The notes beneath the pieces are model-generated. The model did no database searches, was not told the DNA's origin, and saw nothing but the letters and a program-made list of their open reading frames with translations. Positions 30,700 through 43,335 of a stretch of 64,000 nt of DNA are shown one piece after another. How positions within the stretch are numbered: the first letter of the stretch is position 1; each line of letters begins with the position of its first letter. This DNA comes from Dama dama (taxonomy: Eukaryota; Chordata; Mammalia; Artiodactyla; Cervidae): NCBI RefSeq assembly GCF_033118175.1, contig NC_083696.1:35759001-35823000 (forward strand), written 5' to 3'. The position numbers and the translations under genes are program-made.

Positions 30700-33600
30700 A
30701 TGGGTCGACAGAAGGAGCTGGTGAACCGCTGCGGGGAGATGCTGCACATCCGCTACCGGCTGTTCCGCCAGGCGTTGGCTGAGTGCCTGGGGACCCTCAT
30801 CCTCGTGGTGAGTGGAGGGACACGCAGAAGCCTCTTGCCAGCCCCAGCACCCCAGTCCCACTGTTCACTGAGGGGCTGTGTTTAAGACAGCCTCGATCCC
30901 TCTCTCAGCTCTGACCACCCCCCCAAGCCCCCCCCCCGCCCCCCGCCGCCCCCACTGACACCCTCCAGGGTCCTCTTTGCTTAGAGCTCTAACCCCCTCT
31001 GTGACAGCTCTGACTCTTGCCAGAAGGACAGCTGTTACACCCCAATGACAGCTCTGAGCTTCACCCTGTCACCAGTGGGCCAGCCCAGAGGCTGGGGGCG
31101 TTGGTCACCTTTGCAGTCTGGGACCTCCAGCCCTGGCTGGCTGCCACAGATTCCTGGAGCCCCATCCCTGGCAGGGGAGGGTGGTGGGGGGCAGTGGCAA
31201 ATGGGCCCCTATTGAGTTATTTGGGTCCTGGGTGCCTGGCCCCTAATGAATAATTAAGCCTCAGAAAGTCCAAAAGTTCCCCTGATGTGAGGACAGTGCT
31301 TTGGGGGGGGGGGGGGGCGGGCAGAGGGCGGAAGCCATGCAGCACACAGCAAGCAAGGAAGGAAGGAGGATCCTGAAGATAGGAGGCTGTGGAAGGCAGC
31401 TTTGCCCCAGGCACAAGGGACGTGAAGTCACTAAGGTCTGTCCCTGAGTGCTGGGCGACTCCCGGACAGTTACCCAGACAGATGTGGTCAGCTTCCGGGC
31501 ACAAGCGCACTGGCGTGCATGGGTCTCCAGGATCTGAGTTACTCGCTGGGTTCCTTCGCAGTCCCAGTGACTCTGTGGTCATGCCAGTTTCCGTTTGGGT
31601 TGCTTCTGGGTGACTCTGTTTGTACTTCTTGGACCTGGCAGACCGATCAGTTTTGGGCTCTGTTTCCTGTCCCAGTTAGTCTCGGATTTTCAACCACGCT
31701 TGTGGTTACACCTGTTTCCCTCTTGGTTACTTCTGGGTTCAGCTGCTCCATTGCAGGGGGTAGGGTACTCTGTACCCCAATTCCAACCCTAGGTAAGGTA
31801 GTCCAGCCAGCCCCCTGGGGACTAGTGAGATTAACTCGGGGCAAGGAGAGCCAGGTGGCTCCCTACCATGGGTGGTGGTGGAGCAGGTTCTATGGTGAGA
31901 GGAGAGCTGGGACTCACTGCTGGCTTCTGGGACCAGGAAACCAGGAAGCCAGGTGGGGCTGTTTATCCACAACCCCCCCCCAAGACTAGTGGTCCTTCCG
32001 GTCATCCATATCTCTTCTCTCCCAGGAAGGGACTAGGCCAGGTGCTTATCATCACCCTGCCCAGAGCCTTGTGTCCCCTCTCCCCATCTGACTGACAGTC
32101 CAGTCCCCTGTTGGAGAGCAGCCAGGACAGGGGACATTGTCTGCCCTTCACAGAGGGGCCTCCCTAACTCCTCCCTAAGTCTCAGCTTGCCTTCCCCCAA
32201 AGGAGCAGTCGGGCCTCCCGCTGAGCCCCAGGATCACTTGGCTTACCCCTGACCACAGAAGGAGGGTGTTATGTTTGTGAAGCCTTTCAGGCTCAGGTGG
32301 TTGGGAGGCATTGGGTATCAGTGCCCGAAGAGGAGGGACCAGGCCAGGAAGACTCCTGAGTGGTGTCTTGCCTACACCCCTCTGGCGGTTGGGGACCTAT
32401 AGCCTACAGTGTCAGAATCAGGGCTGGCTTTAAGGCTGGGGAAGCCCCTTTCTCTGGGGCACCTAGTAAGGTGAGGAGAGGGAGAAGGAGGCAGGAGGAA
32501 GAGGAAGATTAGTCTCAAGGTGGTGGAACTGGCTCTGACAGCTTCTCCCTCCAAGGCCTCTTGGGATGGAGCCAGGTTTGTGCCTTGGGTAGGCAAGGAG
32601 CTGAGGCCAAGGCCTGCCAAGCTGGGCAGGGTGCCCCAGACCCTCGCATGCCTGTTTCAGCACACACACAGATACTTCTAATCTCTGACCTTTGCTCTCA
32701 CCTGCCTGCACACCTTTGCCCTGTTGCTGCCTCAGGTTTCCTATCTCTTGGTCCTCCTGAAGGGTGATAACCAGAATTCATAACCACCCCGTGCAGCAGG
32801 ACACTGAGCCATCAGAATGAACAAGGGCCCTGAGCACAGGTCTTGTAAAATTTCTGCTGAATAGGCCTCAGAATTTAGTTATGGGGAGATGGGAAAGGAG
32901 AGCTGGGGCAGGGCTGGAGCAGCTTTGGGGGGCACCCTGGGAGCTCAGAGTAATAGCTCTTTACAGCTAGTGCAGGAGCATTCTGGGGGCTTCCCGGTGA
33001 CTTAGCAGTAAAGAATCTGCCTGCCAATGCAGGAGTGGCGGGAGACACGGGTTCGATCCCTGGATCGAGAAGATGCCCTGGAGGAGGGCATGGCAACCCA
33101 CTCCAGTATTCTTACCTGAAGAATCACATGGACAGAGGAACCTGGCGGGCTATGGTCCATGGGGTCGCAAAGAGTTGGACATGACTGAGTGACTTAGCAA
33201 GCACACACAGGAGTGTTTTTACATCTGAACAAGGGGGACTGACATATAGCACGCTCTGTACTTGCAGGACATCAGGGATTTTAGCCTCTTGAACCCCCCC
33301 ATTTCTGGCAGAAAGTTTAGAACCAATCTCCCCACTTCCACTGGCCTGAGGGTCCCAGACTGGCTAGTGAGAGGACACAGAGACCTCCGTCTTTAGGACC
33401 TCCAAATCTGAGTGGGGAACCTGGGCCCCTGAGGGTAGGGAGGTCAAGGTGAGGGGAGACAGGAGGCTCTGGGTCAGGGAAATGTCAGGGAAGCTGAGGG
33501 TTCCGAGAGGGAGGCCAGGGGTTCTGACACCTCGGATTAAGGAGAAGTGGGTTCAGCCTAACTTCCGGCCTCTGCCCTTTCTCCATGCGCTCTCCCTGTC

Positions 33601-35774
33601 AGCTCTTCTTTGGGGCAGAGAGAAAGGCAGCTGCAGGTGGAGATGAGTGAGAACCTTCCCACCCCTAGGACCAGGCCTGAAAGGCTGGGGGAGGAACTGT
33701 TCGGGTGAGAGTGTCCCCTTCCCCTGGCTCTCATTGAGAATTGAGACAAATCAGTGGAGATGGTGCCGCTACCTTCTGGGCTCACAGTTGCAAACTCTGC
33801 TTCCAGTCCCTTCCACAGGACCCTGTTAGAGTGGAGTTGGGACCCTGGGGCTGGGAGGGCCTGTCTTATGACTGCAGCAGGAGGGGAGGGGTTTGATTCC
33901 AGGAAAGGGCTTCTGTCTCCGCAGGAAGGCAGGGGGAGGTGGCTGGCTTCACCTTTCCTCTGGAGTGAGAGTCACTGGTCCTTACTCTCCCCACTTTGCT
34001 CTATTTCCCGACACAGATGTTTGGCTGTGGCTCTGTGGCCCAGGTCGTGCTCAGCCGGGGCACCCACGGTGGTTTCCTCACCATCAACCTGGCCTTTGGC
34101 TTCGCCGTCACCCTAGGCATCCTTATTGCTGGCCAGGTCTCTGGTAAGGCCTTGTCCCCACCCTCAGCCATCAGCCTTCCAGCAACCCCACATGGTGTCC
34201 CACTGGGGAATGGGGTGGGGGCGGGAGGGTTCTTCACAGGGCAGGGCATAGCCATGCCCTAGCTTTGGGCCCTTGAAAGAGAAGAGTGACAAAGGAATAC
34301 TTCGTCTCTCACCTTGGAATCAGAGACAAGCAGAGTGGGTCTATTACATAGTCCAACCTGCCATTCTGTGCAATAAACCCTTCTCTGCATCCCTGTTCAC
34401 CAGAGCCGAAGAGGGGGAGTGTGGGAGGGGGAGACCCTGGCTCCCCACTGTGGCAGGCGGGGGCTAATAGGTCCCATCTCCCTTTGCCCAGGGGCCCACC
34501 TGAACCCTGCCGTGACCTTTGCGATGTGCTTCCTGGCACGCGAGCCCTGGATCAAGCTGCCTGTGTACACCTTGGCTCAGACTCTGGGAGCCTTCCTGGG
34601 CGCTGGCATTATCTTCGGGTTGTATTACGGTGAGCATCCCCACCCTGCTTTCCTCCACGACCCCCTCCCTCTGCTTAGGACTGGCACCAGGCCTTTCCAT
34701 GATGAACACCAGGGAGCTGCCCAGGCCCCAGGCTTATGACTCATTCACGCACGGGCCCCAGGTGGGGACCGCGAGAGGAAAGAAATGAGCTGGGCAACAG
34801 TGGAGTCAAGCCCTCCACCCTCCATCGTCCCACCCCATCTCCGGAGTGATAAAGCAGTGATTACGCTCACCTGCGACCCCTGGGAGGGTGGGCACGGCTT
34901 GACGGGGAAGACGGGCCTCAGGCCTCTCTCTCACGCATGCGGTATCTAAACTGTCACCAGATGCGATCTGGGCCTTCGCCGACAACCAGCTTTTTGTTTC
35001 GGGCCCCAACGGCACAGCTGGTATCTTTGCCACCTACCCCTCTGGACACTTGGACATGGTCAATGGCTTCTTCGACCAGGTGCGGACTGGGAATGGGTGA
35101 GGGGCTTGGGTTGCTCGTGGGCTGGCTGGGGGACAGGACTCCTTGTCTAGAGCAGACTCCTAGGACTCTGCTAGTTTAGCCAGCAGAAATCGTAGTACCA
35201 CTGCCCTGAGGAGCAGAACCCTGGAGATGCCAAGACTGTTGGAGGAAGCCAGAGGGTGGAAGGTGGGGGCTGTCCTCATGCTGTTCTCCCCACTCCCCAG
35301 TTCATTGGCACAGCCTCCCTCATCGTGTGTGTGCTGGCCATTGTGGACCCCTACAACAACCCTGTCCCCCGAGGCCTGGAGGCCTTCACCGTGGGCCTGG
35401 TGGTCTTGGTCATTGGCACGTCCATGGGCTTCAACTCTGGCTACGCCGTCAACCCCGCCCGGGACTTCGGCCCCCGCCTTTTCACCGCCATCGCCGGCTG
35501 GGGCTCGGAAGTCTTCACGTGAGTGAGGTCCCCACCCGCGTGCCCCAGCCCATTCCCCGCTTTGGCCTGCCTCACCCACCCCTGACCACATCTGTCTGCC
35601 CACAGGACGGGCCGCCACTGGTGGTGGGTGCCCATTGTCTCTCCGCTCCTGGGTTCCATCGCGGGTGTCTTCGTGTACCAGCTCATGATCGGCTGCCACC
35701 TGGAGCCGCCCCCACCCTCCACCGACGAGGAGAATGTGAAGTTGTCCCACGTGAAGCACAAGGAGCAGATGTGA
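30700..35774 (+). CDS. AQP3: Aquaporin-3, 6 coding exons, 292 residues
   Basis: AQP3 is a plasma-membrane aquaglyceroporin passing water, glycerol and hydrogen peroxide, mainly basolateral in epithelia. Coding exons: 30700-30807, 34017-34143, 34492-34629, 34961-35079, 35301-35518, 35606-35774, all GT-AG with exact phase, totalling 293 codons with stop and matching the human length. The start MGRQKELVNRCGEMLHIRYR is near-identical to human. Six-transmembrane MIP architecture is present with NPA boxes at residues 83-85 and 215-217. Arg218 and Asp219 follow the second NPA, the aspartate being typical of glycerol-conducting members. The N-glycosylation sequon NGT starts at Asn141. His53, Tyr124 and His154, residues linked to pH gating in human AQP3, are kept. 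No damage was seen. The 3.2-kb first intron holds a Bov-tA and a C-rich tract. Confidence 0.98.
30917..30953 (+). repeat. C-rich tract in AQP3 intron 1
   Basis: Runs of C interrupted by single A/G/AAG. It lies about 110 bp after the first donor site and could form an i-motif, with G-quadruplex on the opposite strand. A long G-run at 31303-31317 lies in the same intron. Confidence 0.7.
32988..33212 (+). mobile_element. Bov-tA SINE in AQP3 intron 1
   Basis: Complete sense copy with a short CAGGAG direct repeat on both sides. Confidence 0.85.
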
Positions 35775-36612
35775 ATGGGCGGGGGCACCCCCCTCGTCCT
35801 CTCACGAGCGTCCATTGACTGTGCAGGGGCTGCTCCCCAGAAGCCCTCTTCATGACTCCCCTCCTGGGCTAGGAAGCTTCTTGTCCACCACCTCCCACTA
35901 GACAGCCCCTTCAGGCTTTTCCATCCTGAAGGAAATAGGACCCAGTAGGACCCTCAGCCTGTAAGCTGTGGTGGCACAGTGAGCCCGGCCGATCTAGCCC
36001 TTCATCTCCCAGAGGGAGACAGTAGGTAGCCGGTGTGTGAGTGTGTGTGCAGGTGCGTGTGCGTGGTTTTCCAGATATTCAGGGCAAAGGACCGAGTGGA
36101 AAAGATTCTGTCGGCGGGGTTGGGGTGGGGGTCCAGAGGAAGAGAGGGGAAGGTGCGGTGTCTGTCTGTGAATGAGAAAAGCACGTTTCAGGGGCTCCAT
36201 GTGGAGGGGGGTCCAGGTACAGGCATTTCTCAGTATGTGCATGTCTGCCCTTCTATGCAGGGGGCTGTTATAGGCTTCAGTAGGGTGGGAATATAAGTAG
36301 GGCTAGGAGGAGGGGGCCACAGCCCAGTTGTGGAGCTCTGTCTATGCATAAATAAGGAGCAGCAGAGTGATGTGTTCATATCACAATGGAGGCATGAGGG
36401 GACCGGGGTGGGGGTGAAGTCCGGGTCATAATTTCACGTTTGCTCTTAAAAATATATATTAATATATGTGTATTAATACATATGTAGTAGATGTTACAGT
36501 TTTAGGGATGGGGATTGGGAGATTCCAGGGTCTGCCCTCCTTTAATCCTCCACTCAACACATGTATTTTTGCCTTTTATAAAAAAACAATAAAATGTATG
36601 CCAATTGTGTAA
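35775..36612 (+). other. AQP3: AQP3 3' UTR with poly(A) signal
   Basis: Begins after the TGA at 35772-35774. AATAAA at 36588-36593 predicts cleavage at about 36605-36615, giving a ~0.84-kb 3' UTR, similar to other mammals. An A/T-rich stretch with TATA/TTAA repeats at 36445-36485 is the only low-complexity part. Confidence 0.8.
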
Positions 36613-37604
36613 ATAGCTCTCTGCCTGCTCTGCTGTTTTTCTGGCGCCGAAGAGCTTCAGTGAGTCTGGCCACAGATAACAGGGCACCCTGAGGGTTGTG
36701 TTCGAACCTGTCCTGGGGGCAGAGGTCAGTCGCATGGGTCAGAGAGTCTTTCATCTCAGCTTGAACTTGGTGGTCCCACACCTTCCTCCAAGCTTCCATC
36801 CTCCCGGGAACCCCCAGCTGGTGAATCACGTCTCCTTCCCGAGCCCTGCGCCCACCCACTACCCCGGGAAGGCAGACTGAAGCCTGGCTGGGGGGAAGAA
36901 CTTCCTCCCAAAGGAGAGGACTGCTCTCCAGGAAGTAGTGAGCTCCCTGTTGCTGGAAGAGACCAATCATACTGGGAACCTACTGTTGCCTTTGACACCT
37001 CGCAGTTGTTTGGGCTTCATCACCTACAACCAGACCTTGGCCACAGCCCCTTTAGCAGCAGTTTACCTGACTCCAGTCTGGATCAGTCAGTCCATACAGC
37101 TGCCAGAGGGATCTTTCTGAAAGCCCTGCTGGAAGTGGGCCTCATTCCATGGCTCTGCCCGCCACCTGGAGACAATTGAAATCTCTCCATCCTGCATCCA
37201 GGCCCCCCCCCCAGGACCCGGCCTTGGTCCCCACCCCTCCCCTCACAATGCTCCATCCACTCAGGACTATTCTGTGCACCCCTGTGTCTTCCTATCTCAC
37301 TGACCAGTCACTAAAGCCCTCCTGATCTGCTCCAAGACCTCCTCCAGGAAGTCATCCCTGCCCTTACCCACTCCTCCATCTCTACAGTCAGCTGTCTGAA
37401 CCCAGAGACCACAGCTGCACTCATTCCTCCTGCTGGCTTCAGTTCTTCAGTTTGAGGCACCCCTATGTCCTGTAAGGTAGGGGTTGGACTGACTATGACA
37501 CCCTGACTTTGCCTAGAGAGGCAAAGGACTTGCCACATTTGGGCCTGGGAGGTTCTGTTGGGAGATCCTGTGCCCCTTCTCACCTCCTCTTCCTCCCTTA
37601 CTGT
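36613..37604. other. Intergenic DNA downstream of AQP3
   Basis: No gene seen. The part at 37290-37420 resembles diverged L2 ORF sequence ('ctccaggaagtcatccctgc'). Confidence 0.5.
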
Positions 37605-37828
37605 GTGTGTGCGTGCATGCTAAGTCGCTTCAGCCTTGTCCAACTCTTTGAGACCCTCTGGGCTGTAACCGGCCAGGCTCCTCTGTCCATGGGATTCTCC
37701 AGGCAAGAATACTGGAGTGGGTTGCCATTCCCTTCTCCAGAGGACCTTCCTGACCCAGGGGATGAACCCTGGTCTCCAGCATTGCCAGCAGATTCTTTAC
37801 CCGCTGAGCCACAAGGGAAGCCCTTGAG
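37605..37828 (-). mobile_element. Bov-tA SINE, antisense
   Basis: Antisense Bov-A unit then tRNA-like head, ending 'ccacaagggaagccc'. Confidence 0.85.
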
Positions 37829-38342
37829 CTACAGGGAAGTCCTCACATTTCACTGGGAATAAAGAGGGAAGGCAGCCCCAACCCGAGCTCTTCTGCCAAG
37901 TTAACTGCACGGAGAGCCAGAGGATCCCTCTGTCTGGAGGAGAACTGTGGATTTTAAATAAGCCAACTCTTGCTTGCCAGCTCCTTCACAGATGAGAACA
38001 TGGCTCAGAGAGTGAGCAGCAAATGCATGGTCACACAGCCTGGACCCTGGGCTGGCAGGGGTGGGAGAAGGCAGTTCGGGTCTTAAGTCTCCACCCACTC
38101 ATTGTCCCCAACTCCCAAGAGGTGTGTCTGGAATGTTGAAGGGATCTGAGCCAGAGGGAGTGTCCCTTCTCAAGCTCCAGGGGAGGAAGGGCAGGAGGAG
38201 AATGAGGGCTACAGAGATTTATTCCAGCCACACAGGTACCCCCCCACCCTGCTGTCCCCCAAGGCCTGCCCGGGTCCTTTGTCCTCGCTTCCTCTCAAAA
38301 TCTGTAGTTGACCCTGACCAGTCAGCCCAGGGGGTGGTGGGA

Positions 38343-38500
38343 GGCCTTCTGGCCCAGTGGTGAACAAGTACTCAGACCCGGCTTCCTGTTCAGACCCAGC
38401 CTGGCCTGTTTCCAGCTGTGTGGTACTGGGGTGGTCATCTTCTTTCCCTGAATCTCAGTTTCTTCATCTGTGAATTGGGAGACATTGAGAGGAGGAAGTA
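38343..38500 (+). mobile_element. MIR SINE
   Basis: Contains 'ctcagtttcttcatctgtga', the MIR core in sense orientation. Confidence 0.65.
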
Positions 38501-39751
38501 TGGAAGATAGTAATCACTAAATGTCACTTGGTGATTTTTTTTCTGCTGACCCGAGGGAGGGGGGTTGGTGGTGGAGAGATACTGAAGGCTGCTTTTTAAA
38601 GGTCATTGAATTTAATATCCTCTTCTGCCTCAGATTCCATCCATGATTCTGAAGTTCTTGAGTGGTCGGGGGTGGTGAAGAAGAGCAGGGTTATGGCTTG
38701 CTGTGCCTTACTTTGAGGAGTCTTTGGGAGGAATCGAAGTGAGACACAAGAGGGAGGTCACCGCGGGCATAGAGGACAGAGGATCATGCAGCCCAGGGAA
38801 CACGCTGGATGGAAATTCCCATCGAATGAGAAGGGGGAAGGCCTGGCCGACCAGTGACAGGAGCCAGTAGCAGCTTGACCCCTGGGGGCAGGAGCGAGGT
38901 GGCCCGCCTCCCCCACTCCCTTCTAAGTTATGCCTCTCACCAGGAGTTCTGTCTGGTTCTAAAAAGAAATCTCTTTATTTCCTTCAGGAAAGGATCTCAA
39001 TCCATTTTGCAGGGTGGACTTAGAGAATCAAGACCCTGGAACTCATCCCCTGTGCCTTCATCCTGAGCAAGTCCTCCCCACAGTACACTCTGGAGGAGCT
39101 CTCGGTTTGCGCTGACACCAGCCTCCCTGAAACCTGAGCTTGGCTTCCGCTTTCTTGCATGCCGTCTCTGTGTGCACCTCTCAGTGTTGCTGGGAGTGCC
39201 TCTCCTTCTCCCAGTCTGTCTGGTTATGGCTCTGGGTCTGGGCCCCTGGCTGGCCGTGTCTCTGTCTCTTTCTGTGTTTCTGTCCCTGTCTGATGCTTCT
39301 GTCTGGGTCATTCTATGTGTACTTCTAAGTGAACATCTCGTGTACTCAAGTACTTAAGAGAGTCTGAGTGTCTCTCCTGCTAGCCTAGTTCCCAGGGCAT
39401 TCCTCCTCCTTAATTCCTGGTAATGAGCTCCCTCCTTCTTGCTAACTCTTTCCCCTTGATTTTGTTTGTCTAAAGATCTGGGTGGGGCCCCCCCAAGGCT
39501 TGGGGAAGCTTGGGTGAGGTAGAGTTGGGTGGAGTGGGAAGGGGAGAGGAGGGACTACTCCACCCTGTAGAAAGACCCCAGAGGCCAGAGACACCCTTGA
39601 CCCCCTAAGGGAGGATCTGTGAAGGTACTGGCTTCCTCATTGGGAGGAGGGAGCCTGTCCTGAGGTGGTGACCCTGAGTTGTGGGCCTGGGAATCCTGGC
39701 AGTGTAATGGAAGGAGAGAAGGAGGAATTGGGGAGCTTGTTGATGAATTCT
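38501..39751. other. Intergenic DNA without recognised genes
   Basis: No gene or clear element. A CT-rich stretch at 39150-39300 is low complexity. Confidence 0.5.
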
Positions 39752-40795
39752 GTAAAGTTGTGGGGTACAAAATTTACATACAGAAATCTGTTCCTTTTCT
39801 ATACATTAACAATGAACTATCAGAAAGAGAAATTAAGAAAACAATCTCATTTATCATAACATCAAAAAGAATAAGATATCTAGGGATAAATCTACCTAAG
39901 GAGGGAAAAGACCTGTACTTGGAATACTATAAGACACTGATGAAAGAAATCAAAGATGACACAAACAGATAGAAAGATATACTGTGCTCTTAGACTGGAA
40001 GAATTAATATTGTTACAATGGCCATACTACCTAAGGTAATCTACAGATCAAAGAAATCCCTATAAAATGCCAATGATATTTTTCACAGAATAAATAATCT
40101 TAAGCAAACAATCTTAAAATTTGCATGGGAACACAAAAGACCCTGAATAGCTAAAATAATCTTAAGAAAGAAGAGCAAATCTGGAGGAATCATGCCTCTC
40201 CTGACTTCAGACTAAATTACAAAGCTACAGTAATCAAAACAGTATGTTACTGGTACAAAAACTGACACATACATCAATGGAATAGAATAGAGAGCCCAGA
40301 AATAAACTCATGCACTTTTTGTCAATTAATCTATGACAAGGGAGACAAGAATATACAGCGGAGAAAAGATAGTCTCTTCAATAAGTGGTGCTGGGAAAGC
40401 TGGAGAGCTACAAGTGAACCAAGGAAATTAGAACATTCTCCAACATTATATACAAAAATAAACTAAAAATGGATTAAAGACTTAAATGTAAGACCAGAGA
40501 CCATAAAACTGCTAAAGGAAAACAGGCAGACCACTCTTTGATGAATTTGGAGGGTATTGTGCCAAGTGAAGTGTCAGACAGAGAAAAGTACTGTATGGTA
40601 TCACTTATACATGAAATCTAAAAACTGTAACAAACTAGTGAATGTAACAAAAAAGAACAGACTCACAGATACAGAGAACATATGTGTTTACCAGAGGGGA
40701 GAGGGAATGGGGGAAGGGCAATGTAGAGGCAGGGGACTAAGAGGTACAAACTGTCATGTATAAAATAAGCTATAAGGATAAGTTGTACAATGAAA
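39752..40795 (+). mobile_element. L1 LINE ORF2/3' end, degraded
   Basis: Late reverse-transcriptase-domain sequence (frame with YKTLMKEIKDD near 39935) runs on to the L1 3' end near 40790. Stops and deletions interrupt it. Confidence 0.8.
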
Positions 40796-40796
40796 C

Positions 40797-40928
40797 ACGG
40801 ACTCCACTGGCAGCTCAGTGGTTAGGATTCTGTGCTTCCATTGCAGGGGGCACAGGTTCAATTCCCAGTTGGGGAACTAAGATCCCACACGACACACAGT
40901 GTGGCCAAAATCAAACCAAAAAAAGCAC
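40797..40928 (+). mobile_element. tRNA-derived SINE (CHR type)
   Basis: The tRNA-like block 'gttcaattcccagttgggg' and a CA-rich tail (40925-40960) are present. Confidence 0.75.
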
Positions 40929-40978
40929 CCCTCCCCACACACACACACACATACACACCTTTAAAAATTGGGAATTGA

Positions 40979-41230
40979 GTCTTCCCTGGTGGTCCAGTGG
41001 TTGAGAATCTGCCTGCCAGTGCCCGGGACATGCGTTCGGTCGCTGCTCCGGGAAGACCCTGTAAGCCGCGGAGCAACTGAGCCTGTGAGCCAGTTACTGA
41101 GCTCATGCACTGCAACTACTGAAGCCCATGCGTCCAGAGCCCATGCTTCACAATAAGAGAAGCCACCGAAATGCCTGCTCACCACAACTAGAGAAAGCCT
41201 GCAAAGCCAAAAATAAGTCAATAAATCTTC
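40979..41230 (+). mobile_element. Long CHR-type tRNA-derived SINE
   Basis: Begins 'gtcttccctggtggtccag' and continues through 'agcaactgagcctgtgagc' to an A-rich end. Confidence 0.8.
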
Positions 41231-41244
41231 TTTAAAAATTGTGA

Positions 41245-41420
41245 GTTGTTTGTACTCAGGGCACTCAAACAGGAGCTCTGTGACAATCCAGAAGGGTGGG
41301 ATGGAGAAGGAGATAGAAGGGAGGGGACATGGGTGCACCTATGGCTGATTCTTGTTGATGTATGACAGAAAACCATAAAATTCTATAAAGCAATTATCCT
41401 TCAATTAGAAAAAATAAATA
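41245..41420 (+). mobile_element. L1 3' UTR fragment
   Basis: Contains 'atggctgattcttgttgatg' and the A-rich L1 terminus. Confidence 0.75.
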
Positions 41421-41587
41421 ACATGGCCAAAAAATTGTGAACTTTTTTTTTTATGTACCTGTAACATAACATTTTTTTCTTAAACAATAGTCTTTATTTT
41501 TACATAAAATAAAGCAGTACAAAATGAGGCAGTTCTTCAAAGGGTGACTTGGAGCTAGGAAATCCATCCTGAGCATGAAACTCTTAG

Positions 41588-41712
41588 TATTAGTCCCTCA
41601 GTCATGCCTGACTCTTTGCGACCATATGGACTGCAGCCTGCCGGGTTCCTCGGTCCATGGGATTTCCCAGGCAAGAGTACTGGAGTGAGCCGTCATTCCC
41701 TTCTCCATGCAA
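41588..41712 (-). mobile_element. Bov-A SINE fragment, antisense
   Basis: Only the antisense Bov-A unit is present. A short L1 3' end ('tcaactatacttcaattaaa') follows at about 41728-41750. Confidence 0.8.
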
Positions 41713-42649
41713 CATAAAATATTGTGCATCAACTATACTTCAATTAAAAATAAAGACTGAACTAAAAAAAAAATTTTTTTTAAAATAAGAAAAGACACTG
41801 GGACTCTCAGATGGCTCACCTTGGAATACCGAGTAGAACGTCTGAGTCCTAAGCAGGCAGAGGAGTGGGTGCTGTGGCCCAGCGGCTGGGGCGGCCTCCT
41901 CAGGCACTCAGGGTCTCCTTGCCTGGGGCTCGGCCTTTGGTGCCAGGCTTATTTGAAGTAAGAAGGAGGATGGCAGCGGGGACAGAGACTCTGCCTGGTC
42001 TCCGCCACTGTGGCTGTCCCAGAGTGGCACCCACCTTGCATACAGGGGAAACTGAGGCCCAGAGTCTCCTTCAGGGTCACAGAGCAGTGCAGCAAAGCCT
42101 GGACTAGAACTCGGCTGACTGCCCCCAATCTGGCTCCCCTCAACCGCTTTCCCAGGTAGCACTTTGCAGCATCTCAGGGAGCAGGACTCCCAGTCCAGAT
42201 CACCTGAGTTCCACAAACCAGCCCTTCCCAGACCTGGGCCCTTGGGCATGTGGTCCCCATTTCCTCCAGATCCCCTCTCCACCTGCTCTGTGCCTCTGGG
42301 AGGCTAATGTGTGTGGGTGGCCTCCCCTGGGGGCCCTCTTGCCCTCTGGTGTCCAGGTGGGTTTGGTCAGTGGGGGGCATGACTAGGAAATCAGAAGGCA
42401 GTGTGTGGTGAGGGTGAGGGAGAAAGGTGCTCCTGCCTTTTCCAGGGGAGGAAAGCTTTCACTGCATCCAGTAACCCTGCTCTCGCCTCTTGTTCCCTCT
42501 GACTGAGGAGGGAGGGACTGCCTACTGCTAGTGCCCAGGCCACCCCCTGCCCCTGCCCCGCCTCCGTGAATAGTCCCTTCACGAGTTCTCTTCAGTGAAG
42601 CCCTCCTGGATATACTATTTCTGCTGGTTTCCTGACAGATTCCACATCT

Positions 42650-42790
42650 CTGCTCTTTAGTTTCTTCATCTGTAAAATGGGCATAGTAAGAGACACACCT
42701 TATTAAGTTGCACAAGGTGAGGATTGAGTGAGTTAACACATGTATGGAACAGTGCCAGTGTAGCAATAAGTGCTGTAAAATATAGAGGAG
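42650..42790 (+). mobile_element. MIR SINE
   Basis: Contains 'tttcttcatctgtaaaatgg' and a following 'gtgagttaacacatgtatgg' block. Confidence 0.7.
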
Positions 42791-42805
42791 TAATAATACT
42801 GTCAT

Positions 42806-43335
42806 GCTTCTTGGCAGGAAAACTATGACAAACCTAGACAGTGTATGAAAAAGCAAAGACATTACTTTGCCAACAAAAGTCCATAGAGTCAAAGCTACGA
42901 TTTTTCTAGTAGTCATGTATGGATGTGAGATTTGGACAATAAAGAAGGCAGAGTGCGGAAGGATGGATGCTTTCGAACTGTGGTGTTGGAGAAGACTCTT
43001 GAGAGTCCCTTGGACAGCAAAGAGATCAAACCAATCAATCTTAAGGGCAATCAACCCTGAATACTCATGGGAAGGGCTGATGCTGAAGCTCAAGCTCCAA
43101 TACTTTGGCCACCTGATGTGAAGAGCTGACTCATTGGAAAAGACCCTGTTGCTGGGAAAGATTGAGGGCAGGAGGAGAAGGGGACGACAGAGGATGAGAT
43201 GGCTGGATGGCTTCACCGACTCAAAGGACATGAACTTGGGCAAACACCGGGAGATGGTGAGGGACAGGGAAGCCTGGCATGCTGCAGTCTATGGGGTCCC
43301 AAAGCGTCGGGCACGATTTGGTGATTGAACAATAG
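42806..43335 (+). mobile_element. BovB LINE 3' end
   Basis: Same ORF2 C-terminal region and tail as the copies at 888 and 4413. Its antisense strand happens to be open for hundreds of bases, which has no coding meaning. Confidence 0.9.

Noticed and set aside
42383..43243. A 286-codon minus-strand open frame
   Set aside because: Most of it is the antisense of a BovB 3' end; similar antisense openings occur opposite the other BovB copies.
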